Below are positions 27,747 through 36,268 of a stretch of 41,020 bases of DNA, in pieces. The notes beneath the pieces were generated by a model. The model was given only the letters and a program-made list of their open reading frames with translations, was not told where the DNA came from and searched no databases. The stretch lies in the NCBI GenBank assembly GCA_947588975.1, contig CANQAF010000003.1, positions 1 through 41,020 of the forward strand, given 5' to 3'. Each line of letters opens with the position of its first letter. Within the stretch, counting starts at the first letter, position 1. A program made the position numbers and the translations under genes. The stretch is from an uncultured Bacilli bacterium (GTDB taxonomy: Bacteria > Bacillota_I > Bacilli_A > RF39 > UBA660).

Positions 27747-28291
27747 TATGCCACCACCGTTCCAAATGTAGTTGTTTGACCACCATTTAAGAAATTGTCT
27801 AATATAATTCTTAAATCATCATTTGTTACTTGATTGGAATTTAAACCAGCTGCCGCAAAAGCATTAATTAATTGGCGAATTCTTTTTGCAATTATATCAT
27901 TATTGCTTTCCTTGAATAATAAGAAGTATTCTGTATCCACAATATTATTATTCATAAACAGATTTGCCTTATTAATATCTTCCATAATCAATTTTCTTTT
28001 AATCTGATCATTGACGGAATTAAATAATAATTGTAATTGTGATAAGTATACATTAATATCCACAGGACGATCCGCTGCTATAATCCAAAACTCATAATCA
28101 ATCATGTTATACACATTTTTTAGATTATTGATTATTGCTGTTTGTGTATCATAATCCGCAATGAAAATATTTCTAGGCATTATTTTTATACCACTTACCT
28201 TTTCATTGCTATCTAAGATAATCATACCATTCGTAATACTTTTAATTGGTACAAACTGTTCTGTATACTTACTTCTGTTCTTCTTGCTCAT
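27746..28291 (-). CDS. VirB4 N-terminal domain as a separate ORF
   Basis: PIKSITNGMIILDSNEKVSGIKIMPRN typical of Gram-positive VirB4 N-termini; TAATG overlap with downstream ATPase ORF. Confidence 0.8.
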   Translation of the reverse strand: MSKKNRSKYTEQFVPIKSITNGMIILDSNEKVSGIKIMPRNIFIADYDTQTAIINNLKNVYNMIDYEFWIIAADRPVDINVYLSQLQLLFNSVNDQIKRKLIMEDINKANLFMNNNIVDTEYFLLFKESNNDIIAKRIRQLINAFAAAGLNSNQVTNDDLRIILDNFLNGGQTTTFGTVVA

Positions 28292-28583
28292 TTGTCACAC
28301 TCCAACCTTTCCACACAAATCTTTGTCGTGTTGTAAAGAAATTCCAAACCCCTATTATAACTGTTAAAACATTGTGATAATTAGGTACCGGAAATACTAA
28401 AAACCCTGTTATCACCGCTGGTGCAATTGCAATAAATGCCATTATTGTATCACCAATTGGAAGTAGCATCATCAGTAATAATGTAATACCTATCCCACTT
28501 CCAAATAGTATGAGATCAAATGGATAAAACAATCCAAAGATCATCATAGATTTTTTTGAATTTGCTGGTATCAAAAAATTCAT
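28269..28583 (-). CDS. PrgI/VirB3-like membrane protein
   Basis: Two TM stretches and C-terminal RQRFVWKGW motif; position directly upstream of VirB4. Confidence 0.85.
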   Translation of the reverse strand: MNFLIPANSKKSMMIFGLFYPFDLILFGSGIGITLLLMMLLPIGDTIMAFIAIAPAVITGFLVFPVPNYHNVLTVIIGVWNFFTTRQRFVWKGWSVTNEQEEQK

Positions 28584-28607
28584 TTAACCATCCCCTTTTA
28601 TTGATTG

Positions 28608-30539
28608 TTATTTTAGCATTTTATGACTTCTGTTTTGTTCTTCAGATACAGCTTTGTTATAGTCTTTCTGTGGTGATTTATCAATTTGATAGAATCTTTC
28701 AGTTTGTGCTTTTTGACTTTTCATTGTATCAATATTCTTATTAATATCACTAATTTCTTTACGTAATGCTTCTTCACTTGCAATATTTGATTGATATTGA
28801 TTTAAATTATTACTATCGGCTTGTAATTCATGAAGAACTGTATTTGCTTGTGCAATTTTTGTTTCATAATTATTTTTTGCTTCAATTGTTGCCTGTTGAT
28901 TTACTGTACCATCCTCATTTTTGATTACTATGTTATCTCTTTCTTGTGTTAATCGTTGTATAGCAGCAGTTTGTGTACTAATATTTCGTGCTATTTGTTT
29001 TGACATCTTATCTACGTCACTAATATCATAGCCTTTCGATTTTAATGATTGTGCCAGTTCAGCAGTGATATGTTCAGATATATTCAAAGATGTTTGACGA
29101 CTGTTCAAGTTTTGATATGCAATTCCTAGGTTCTTTTTGATTTCTTCTACCTTTTCTGTTCCTTCTTTATTTAGCCACATCTTAGATAATGAAAATCTAG
29201 CCATTTCACTACCCGTTAGTTGTTTATAAGTTTCTTGCATTGATTTACCAAATGCTCCCTTACCAGTTTTAAATCCTGTAGAAGCACCACTTAAAGCTCC
29301 AAGAATCATTCCTTTACGAGTATTACCGACATGGTTTCCAGCAACACTACCTGCAATAGTACCTGCAACTAGCCCAGTACCTGTGCCTACTGTCTTTTTC
29401 GTAATGGTATCAATTGCTTTACCACCTAATGCCTGATCTTTTATTTTTTTCATTGGATTTAATTGTAATGTACTATCGAACTTAAATCCTAAAATATCCT
29501 CCAATAATTTTGGTAATTTTTTGGCAAAAATCAAAGCACCAATAATTAAGAATAAGTCTACCCAGAAACGATATCCAATTGATGTTCCATCTATTGTTTG
29601 CAAAGTTTCCTGTCCTACAATTAAGCCTATAATGTAAACGGCAAAGAATATAGCAGCTAATCGAACAAATAAAGATGCCCACGTTTTACCAACTTCTTTT
29701 AGCCATTTCGTAAACATTCCATTTTTTCCTGAGTTAGGATCTACATAAGAAATAATTGGAACTGGTGCTATAATTTGTAAAAATCCAAGTTTTAAAGTAC
29801 GAACTGCGATATCAAAACAGAAAGAAACTAAAATTAATAAAACAACAATTCCTACTATAGTTGAAATAAAGAATTTATAATCAATGATATAAGTTCCATT
29901 CCAAAAAGAAGGAGCAGAGTTGTAAATATTTGCATTTAAGTATTTTGAAACGGTTCCAGTATTCGCGACACTCGTTCCTATTGAACAATAACTTGAGAGT
30001 TGATCATCTGTAAGATCACTTATAGATTCTACTTGAAAGAATGGTCGAAATATCAAAATAGAAATAAAATCTCCATCTGAACTTGCTACCGCTTCTTCTG
30101 AACATTTATCCGATATTTTATATATTTTTTCAGTTCCAGAGTCTCCATTGTTTCCTAAGAAAAAATTAGGTATTAATTGATCTTGTAAAATTGCTGTTTG
30201 AACTTCATACAATTTTGAAAAAGCAGTAGGAGTAATAATAATCATAACTAAAACTAAAATTATATTTATGATAATTTTTTGTACTCCTTTTGCCTTATCA
30301 TTCATTTGATCTGGATTGACCATATATGTAATAAAAGAAAAGGTTACTTTAAATAACATAATTAATCCTAGTAAACTGTACACTTTTGTAGCAAAAGATT
30401 CAATTTCATTTTGTCCAAATATTGAAATTTTAGAAATCTGCAGTAAAATTTCATAGACGATGGAAATAAGCGTAAAAACTGCACGGTCTATTGTTGCAAA
30501 CAAAGAACGTACGCCATCCATAAACCATGATTCTGTCAT
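28608..30539 (-). CDS. VirB6/TrbL-like polytopic protein with glycine-zipper segment and coiled-coil tail
   Basis: At least 5 TM stretches; PVPIISYVDPNSGKNGMFTKWLKEVGKTWASLFVRLA; long cytoplasmic tail. Confidence 0.85.
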   Translation of the reverse strand: MTESWFMDGVRSLFATIDRAVFTLISIVYEILLQISKISIFGQNEIESFATKVYSLLGLIMLFKVTFSFITYMVNPDQMNDKAKGVQKIIINIILVLVMIIITPTAFSKLYEVQTAILQDQLIPNFFLGNNGDSGTEKIYKISDKCSEEAVASSDGDFISILIFRPFFQVESISDLTDDQLSSYCSIGTSVANTGTVSKYLNANIYNSAPSFWNGTYIIDYKFFISTIVGIVVLLILVSFCFDIAVRTLKLGFLQIIAPVPIISYVDPNSGKNGMFTKWLKEVGKTWASLFVRLAAIFFAVYIIGLIVGQETLQTIDGTSIGYRFWVDLFLIIGALIFAKKLPKLLEDILGFKFDSTLQLNPMKKIKDQALGGKAIDTITKKTVGTGTGLVAGTIAGSVAGNHVGNTRKGMILGALSGASTGFKTGKGAFGKSMQETYKQLTGSEMARFSLSKMWLNKEGTEKVEEIKKNLGIAYQNLNSRQTSLNISEHITAELAQSLKSKGYDISDVDKMSKQIARNISTQTAAIQRLTQERDNIVIKNEDGTVNQQATIEAKNNYETKIAQANTVLHELQADSNNLNQYQSNIASEEALRKEISDINKNIDTMKSQKAQTERFYQIDKSPQKDYNKAVSEEQNRSHKMLK

Positions 30540-30553
30540 TTAAACTCTCCTTT

Positions 30554-31756
30554 CTAAAATATAGAGCAAAATAATTGATTTTTATCAATACCATATGGAA
30601 CTAAGACTCCACTCATATCGATAATAAAAGTAATTAACATAGGTAAGAGTATAATAGCTACACCAATTATAAAACGTTTTACAAATTTGGTACCTGCAGC
30701 TTTAAAATTTTTATCTTCACCAGAGAAAACAACTCCAGTAAAATCTACTATTGTCATAATAATAATTATTATGGGTATACTAATTTGAATCAAATCTACA
30801 AACCATTTAATAATACTTCCTAATTTATCTCCCAACAAATTACATTGAGATGCAGGTTTTTCTTGAAGTGAGTCTCCTAGCTCAATACCGCTCGTAAACC
30901 CTAATTCGGTAGCTGATTGAATCGTTGCTGATAAAGGAATTTTTTGATTCAATAATGTAGACTCTAATGACAAATGAATAATATTATTATCAAAAATTAA
31001 AGGATTCAAATCGAGTGTTTTATATATATTTGAAGGACATGTTGTTGAAGATAAATCTGAACGTGTAAATCCTAAATCAACCTTAGATAAAACTCGAAAA
31101 TCTTTTTTTGAATCAAATAGTAGAACTGGTACATATTCTGCACTAACATTGTCATCATTAATATATAAAATAATATCTCCATATCGGCATCCAATTGCAT
31201 TAAACGTTTCTACTGATCCAACTGTATATGTTTTAGACTGTGTTGTATTTAAATTTAATTCATAAATATCATCTGATGATGATAGTTCATCTTTTGAGAG
31301 ATAATAATCAAATTCTGGAAGCCCTACTACGTTGATTAATTGATTATTTACATCTATATTTTCAGTGTTTTCAGATGTAAGTGTATAAGAAGAATCTGCT
31401 TTTTTTATTTCTACGTACATTTTTGAAGGGCAAGAATATTGTTGGTTATTTGTTACAAAATTATCATGCGAAAAATAATAATGGTGCCATCCTAATGGAT
31501 AATTATTATTATGACTAATTGTTATACCATTATCATCTACCCCTACTTCAACTCTAAAGTTAACATCTACAGTAATATCGCCAATTCCTGTTCCTTCCAA
31601 TAAAGGGGTTAAAGCTCCGACAAAAAAATTATATGTTTTTTCCCCTGAAAACTCATAAACACAGTAAGCACTGTTTTGAATTCCTTGTACTTGACTCCAA
31701 TTACAGGTTATTAGCAAAACTGTAAGAAATATTATATTTTTTATTATTTTTTTCAT
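30554..31756 (-). CDS. Secreted/anchored ectodomain protein with C-terminal VirB2-like two-TM module
   Basis: Signal peptide MKKIIKNIIFLTVLLITCNWSQVQG; ectodomain with Cys; C-terminal ISIPIIIIIMTIVDFTGVVFSGEDKNFKAAGTKFVKRFIIGVAIILLPMLITFII. Start refined to ATG 31756 with AGGTG. Confidence 0.8.
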   Translation of the reverse strand: MKKIIKNIIFLTVLLITCNWSQVQGIQNSAYCVYEFSGEKTYNFFVGALTPLLEGTGIGDITVDVNFRVEVGVDDNGITISHNNNYPLGWHHYYFSHDNFVTNNQQYSCPSKMYVEIKKADSSYTLTSENTENIDVNNQLINVVGLPEFDYYLSKDELSSSDDIYELNLNTTQSKTYTVGSVETFNAIGCRYGDIILYINDDNVSAEYVPVLLFDSKKDFRVLSKVDLGFTRSDLSSTTCPSNIYKTLDLNPLIFDNNIIHLSLESTLLNQKIPLSATIQSATELGFTSGIELGDSLQEKPASQCNLLGDKLGSIIKWFVDLIQISIPIIIIIMTIVDFTGVVFSGEDKNFKAAGTKFVKRFIIGVAIILLPMLITFIIDMSGVLVPYGIDKNQLFCSIF

Positions 31757-31788
31757 ACTATCACCTATATATAATTTTTCACACATAC

Positions 31789-31797
31789 ATTATAACA
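31789..31797 (-). promoter_or_regulatory. Extended -10 promoter element (TGTTATAAT) for T4SS module
   Basis: Located between terminator 31808-31830 and ATG 31756. Confidence 0.55.
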
Positions 31798-31807
31798 TAA
31801 AAAAAAA

Positions 31808-31830
31808 TAATAAGAAATATATTCTTATTA
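31808..31830 (-). terminator. Intrinsic terminator after VirB2-like gene
   Basis: TAATAAGAA-ATATA-TTCTTATTA, minus strand continues into a T-run. Confidence 0.75.
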
Positions 31831-31853
31831 CTTTTCTAATTTTTAGTGGATAA

Positions 31854-32210
31854 TTAACTAACTTTAGTACATTTTCCATTAATGAAACAGTTAATACAAC
31901 TACTTTTAGTACTTGAATCATTTGCATTAGATGGATCAAGTATAGCAAATATCCATTGTACAATTGCTACAACAAAGAAAATTAAAGCCGCATATAATAC
32001 TCTTTTAATTAATCTCTTTTGAGATTCTTTCATTTCTTTTTCATCATTAGCCATAACTGCTTTTCCAAGATCTAGCATTCCAAAAAGAATCAAAATGATT
32101 GGAATTGCAATTTTAATGATTGTAACAACCATATGTACTGTATTAGGAACAATAGAATCGATTGAAGCTGCAAGTCCATTACAAGTTACCATATCTAATA
32201 CATTTACCAT
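31854..32210 (-). CDS. VirB2/TrbC-like two-TM pilin-type subunit with Cys tail
   Basis: VVTIIKIAIPIILILFGMLDLGKAVMANDEKEMKESQKRLIKRVLYAALIFFVVAIVQWIFAIL; tail SSCINCFINGKCTKVS; AGGAGG RBS. Confidence 0.82.
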   Translation of the reverse strand: MVNVLDMVTCNGLAASIDSIVPNTVHMVVTIIKIAIPIILILFGMLDLGKAVMANDEKEMKESQKRLIKRVLYAALIFFVVAIVQWIFAILDPSNANDSSTKSSCINCFINGKCTKVS

Positions 32211-32264
32211 TTGAAAACCTCCTCTAAAAACTTTCTACTATAAAGCTATCGCTTTACCAATATT

Positions 32265-32293
32265 AATATACCTTTTTTTCCTTTATTTGTCAA
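32265..32293 (-). promoter_or_regulatory. Near-consensus sigma-A promoter for VirB2-like gene
   Basis: Minus strand TTGACA - 17 nt - TATATT. Confidence 0.8.
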
Positions 32294-32297
32294 TGTA

Positions 32298-33302
32298 TTA
32301 CTTTCCAAATAGTCCTAAAATACTATTTTTCTTCTCTTGATCATTTGTTTGCTGTTTTGTAAATCCTAATCTCACCAATAGTAAATTTAATGCATGAATG
32401 CTTTTTTCTCTTTCATCTAATGGTGGCATATTATAAAATATTTTAGAGCCAGATTCATACTCAAAATCAAGTACATCTTTGGCATTCAACAAACTTTGAT
32501 TTAATATTATCTTTTTATTTTTAAGTTCTTTAAATGTATTACTATTTACTAGCATTAATTTATTTAACTTAATAATAGATGGTTCAACTAAGTATAAAAT
32601 TTCATTGCACAAGCTTTCTGCTTCTTTGCTATCATTGATATCAATTAAAATAGCATTGCAACTATCATACTTCGCAACGGCATTTTTGATATCTGTATTA
32701 GGTACAGATATTAATCTTTTATCATTAAAATAACGGAAATCACTTTTATTGACTTCTAAGGCAACTACAGAGTAATTTTTCTCTAATTGTTTCACCATCA
32801 TATAAATTAATGTGGTTGCACCAGATTGTTTAGTAACATTTTTTACACCTATGATTTTCGTTCCTACAATTGGTTCTACTTCTACATGATTTTCTACAGT
32901 TACTTCTTGTGGTTGTTCTGCTTCTAATTGATGAATATGTGCAACATCACGATATGTATTTGGGTGATTATACAAATACATAATTCCTTCTTTGTTTTTT
33001 GCGAAATTATATACACCCATTGAAATTAACTTTGACAAATATCCATTTGAACTGCTTTCATCAGAGTTATCCAATAATAATATTACCTTATCCATATCTA
33101 AAGCGATTGATAAACGTTGTAAATTACGTATATCTTTATAGTTTTTTATTGCAGTAATATCCAAAATCATTCTTTGAAAGAAAAAATTTCGGAACTGTGC
33201 AATTAAATCATCTACATCAAATTCTCCCTCTAGAGTTTTGATAATATCAATTTCAAGACTCTGTAATAAAGCTTTCTGTTTATTGGCTATAATTACATTC
33301 AC
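32298..33302 (-). CDS. TadZ/CpaE-like atypical MinD/ParA ATPase
   Basis: N-terminal receiver-like region, central GVKNVTKQSGATTLIYMMVKQL (degenerate P-loop), NAILIDINDS; position in Tad cluster. GTG start 33302 preferred (GGGAGG spacing). Confidence 0.7.
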   Translation of the reverse strand: MNVIIANKQKALLQSLEIDIIKTLEGEFDVDDLIAQFRNFFFQRMILDITAIKNYKDIRNLQRLSIALDMDKVILLLDNSDESSSNGYLSKLISMGVYNFAKNKEGIMYLYNHPNTYRDVAHIHQLEAEQPQEVTVENHVEVEPIVGTKIIGVKNVTKQSGATTLIYMMVKQLEKNYSVVALEVNKSDFRYFNDKRLISVPNTDIKNAVAKYDSCNAILIDINDSKEAESLCNEILYLVEPSIIKLNKLMLVNSNTFKELKNKKIILNQSLLNAKDVLDFEYESGSKIFYNMPPLDEREKSIHALNLLLVRLGFTKQQTNDQEKKNSILGLFGK

Positions 33303-33320
33303 TAGTCTCAACCTCCCTTA

Positions 33321-33743
33321 TTATCTTAAAATACCCATAATTTTTGTTTCTCCATATACAGGAAATTCGACAGATTGTCCTATGATTGGAAAATCAAAAT
33401 ACATATAGGCAGCAACCCCATAATATTTTCCTTTTGTTGTAGAATATTCATATACACAGTAACGATATGCATTTACAGTTGCAGTCAATGATGTTTTTCC
33501 ATTTCGCTCTGGACATCCTTTATTGCTTGTATTGACACGATATCCCATTTCACTTAATGAAGCTGTGATCTCTTCAATTGCCTTAGAATCATAAGTTTCA
33601 TATTTTTCAATAATATCTACAATTCTATTTTTAACTTTAAAAGCTTTTGAATATGTCAATGAGCCAGCAAAAAAGAAGATAAAAATTACAACAAAAACAA
33701 TTACCAAATTTAGTATATACGCATTTGCAATTGATTCTTTCAT
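33321..33743 (-). CDS. Single-pass pseudopilin-like protein A (TadE-like position)
   Basis: N-terminal TM; GCPERNGKT...YRYCVYEY; homologous to the next gene. Confidence 0.75.
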   Translation of the reverse strand: MKESIANAYILNLVIVFVVIFIFFFAGSLTYSKAFKVKNRIVDIIEKYETYDSKAIEEITASLSEMGYRVNTSNKGCPERNGKTSLTATVNAYRYCVYEYSTTKGKYYGVAAYMYFDFPIIGQSVEFPVYGETKIMGILR

Positions 33744-33754
33744 AACATCATTCC

Positions 33755-34201
33755 TTATCTTTGTGTGAACTCAAAAATACGTTCCGTTTCTGAATATACA
33801 GGCAAATTAAATGTTCCACCCACAATTGGTATATCCATATATATATAAGTCATAATTCCATAGGTAAAATATCCATTTGCTTTTGGATATTCATAAACAC
33901 AGTATTTATAGTTCGTTCCAAATTCTAAGATTGGAGAATAAGTTTTTCCATTGTGCTTACGATCTGGACAATCAAGGTTCCCCACCTTACTTATGCGATA
34001 TCCTAGATTTGAAAGAGAAGTTTCAATTTCATTAGCAGATAATTGATTATATCCCTCAAATCTTTCTAATGAATTGGCAATTTTTCCGTTTAATTTGAAC
34101 GATTTCATGTAACTTAAGGTTGCAGCTAAAAAGCCAAAAGTAATTACAATAAAAACTATCATTATATTATAAAGAACGGTACTTCCAATTGCTTGTCTCA
34201 T
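33755..34201 (-). CDS. Single-pass pseudopilin-like protein B (TadE-like position)
   Basis: N-terminal TM; DCPDRKHNGKT...YKYCVYEY; homologous to previous gene. Confidence 0.75.
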   Translation of the reverse strand: MRQAIGSTVLYNIMIVFIVITFGFLAATLSYMKSFKLNGKIANSLERFEGYNQLSANEIETSLSNLGYRISKVGNLDCPDRKHNGKTYSPILEFGTNYKYCVYEYPKANGYFTYGIMTYIYMDIPIVGGTFNLPVYSETERIFEFTQR

Positions 34202-34220
34202 ATCCTACACCATCCTAAAA

Positions 34221-34403
34221 CTATGCACCTGCTGTATTTGTACAACGACCGTTTTCCCAAATACCACCATTATTATGGCATTCGCTTCTTTCTTTTGTGT
34301 TGTTCATCATATTTGTTATGATTGGCGTAGCAATAGCAACAATTACACCAATTAATATGATAGTTACAACAGTCATATTTGCTTCACCTGTTACTTCTTT
34401 CAT
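34221..34403 (-). CDS. Flp-type pilin-like small protein
   Basis: MKEVTGEANMTVVTIILIGVIVAIATPIITNMMNNTKERSECHNNGGIWENGRCTNTAGA; TG/E candidate prepilin site; start refined to ATG 34403 with GGTGGTG RBS. Confidence 0.65.
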   Translation of the reverse strand: MKEVTGEANMTVVTIILIGVIVAIATPIITNMMNNTKERSECHNNGGIWENGRCTNTAGA

Positions 34404-34435
34404 TTTATCACCACCATATCTTTCTATACATATAT

Positions 34436-34464
34436 AGTATAACACGTTTTATATGAATTATCAA
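34436..34464 (-). promoter_or_regulatory. Sigma-A promoter for Flp-like pilin unit
   Basis: Minus strand TTGATA - 17 nt (ending TGT) - TATACT, extended -10. Confidence 0.75.
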
Positions 34465-34547
34465 TTTTTTCCATAAAGTTTACTATTTTTTACACTTTAT
34501 ACAATCATAATAGTTAAAGTACTAAATTATGACTTGTAGTAATTAAA

Positions 34548-34569
34548 AAAAGAACATTTCAGTTCTTTT
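34548..34569 (-). terminator. Intrinsic terminator after tadC
   Basis: AAAAGAAC-ATTTCA-GTTCTTTT with T-run on minus strand. Confidence 0.8.
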
Positions 34570-35353
34570 AAAAATTCATCATTTGCATCATTGCAAATAG
34601 TAATAGAAGTAAAATACCTCCTCCTGTTACCATAAGCATCATCATTGTTTTACTTTCCATTTTATCCAAACGTTCTTTATATTTTTGTTCACGTGCTTTA
34701 TTTTGTAATGTAGATACTGTTCTTGCAAACAATACAAGTTGCTCTTGTTTATTTTCTTGAGATCCTAATCCAAGACGATATAACAAACGCATCATACGCA
34801 TTGAATCCCTAACTGGATATTCTTTAGCAAAATCCATATATGGATTTACACTAGAGTCACCTGCTTCAATTTTGTTAATTAATTTTTCAAGTCCTGGTTT
34901 AAAAATTTCTGGAGCAGTATCGATACTCTTACGAATTGCTACTGGAACAGTGTAGTGTTGTACTAAGATTTCCAAACTCTTTAGATAATAAGGCAACATT
35001 TGATTGATTGTATTCAAATTTGCACGATAATATCTTTGTAAATTTGTATATGGTAATTTAAATACCAAATAACCAATAATAATTGCAAATAATATATTTA
35101 CAAATGTTAAATTAGACATCATAAATACGAAAATTACAAATACAATAACCAAAACGCCATTGCGAACACGCTTTGAAAATTCTTCATTTACATCTGCATT
35201 ACTTCCATATTTTACTGTTAGTAAAAATTTATAATCATCTTCCATTAAAAATCTAAAATAAGGTTCTGCATCTGTTAAGAATTTTTTAGTATCAATTTTT
35301 CGATTATATTCTAGTACAAATAAGAGGATAAGTGCAATAATAATAAATTCCAT
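34568..35353 (-). CDS. TadC-like T2SS-F pilus assembly membrane protein
   Basis: LEILVQHYTVPVAIRKSIDTAPEIFKPGLEKLINKIEAGDS; paired TMs; downstream of TadB. Confidence 0.82.
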   Translation of the reverse strand: MEFIIIALILLFVLEYNRKIDTKKFLTDAEPYFRFLMEDDYKFLLTVKYGSNADVNEEFSKRVRNGVLVIVFVIFVFMMSNLTFVNILFAIIIGYLVFKLPYTNLQRYYRANLNTINQMLPYYLKSLEILVQHYTVPVAIRKSIDTAPEIFKPGLEKLINKIEAGDSSVNPYMDFAKEYPVRDSMRMMRLLYRLGLGSQENKQEQLVLFARTVSTLQNKAREQKYKERLDKMESKTMMMLMVTGGGILLLLLFAMMQMMNF

Positions 35354-36255
35354 TATTCAGCCCCCACATTCTCATTATAATATTTTTCGCCTGATAGTAA
35401 GAAATAAGTATTCACAATAATAATCGCATGTAATAATAATTGTACTAGTCCGTTTTCTAATAAACTAATATAAGATTCTACACCTAACAAAAATTGTACA
35501 AGCATAACCATTAGATATAATATAATACCAAATTGTAAAAATTTCTTATGGAATTGTGCTCTATCCAAACGATCACGATATACATTTTCTACTAACATAT
35601 CGATATCAAGTGACATATTTTCTAATGCATCACTTGAATTTTTAGAACCTTCGTTAGTAATTTGTAAGAATAATTGATGCATGTTTCTAACAATAAAATA
35701 GTCATATCTTTGATTCATAAATTGAATAGACTGTTCGATCGTACCATTTTCATATGCTAAATCAATCATCGTTTTTACATCGGAACTAACTGGATCTTCT
35801 AATACGCCAGATTCATAAACACCCTCTAATGCTTTAATAAATGATTGCGTAGTTGCAAATTCCATAATAGTATTGGTTGTATATACTTGAATTTGTTCAA
35901 ATATAAATTCACTATAAATTCTTTTACATCTCAAATATGTTAAATATGGAATGATCATAACTGCTACTACTGCATACAATGCAGACAATAGTAAATTATA
36001 GAAGTACAAATATGAAATTACTGCGGCTGCGACTGCAAATATAGTTACTTGAAATGTGTATTGTTTCTTAGTATATTCTTGTCCCAGTTCTTTTACTTTT
36101 TCTCTTACTTCTTTAAAAGAATAAGGAGCATACTTGTTATAAACATTTCCTACTTGCTTAGATATGTATTTATACACATTGTTTCCAGCGCTACTGCGAT
36201 ATGCAAGTACAAATACGATAATAAAAGCAATTAAGATAAATACTAATATTTCCAT
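35353..36255 (-). CDS. TadB-like T2SS-F pilus assembly membrane protein
   Basis: Paired TMs; FATTQSFIKALEGVYESGVLEDPVSSDVKTMIDLAYENGTIEQSIQFMNQRYD. Confidence 0.8.
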   Translation of the reverse strand: MEILVFILIAFIIVFVLAYRSSAGNNVYKYISKQVGNVYNKYAPYSFKEVREKVKELGQEYTKKQYTFQVTIFAVAAAVISYLYFYNLLLSALYAVVAVMIIPYLTYLRCKRIYSEFIFEQIQVYTTNTIMEFATTQSFIKALEGVYESGVLEDPVSSDVKTMIDLAYENGTIEQSIQFMNQRYDYFIVRNMHQLFLQITNEGSKNSSDALENMSLDIDMLVENVYRDRLDRAQFHKKFLQFGIILYLMVMLVQFLLGVESYISLLENGLVQLLLHAIIIVNTYFLLSGEKYYNENVGAE

Positions 36256-36268
36256 TTAAATACCTCCT

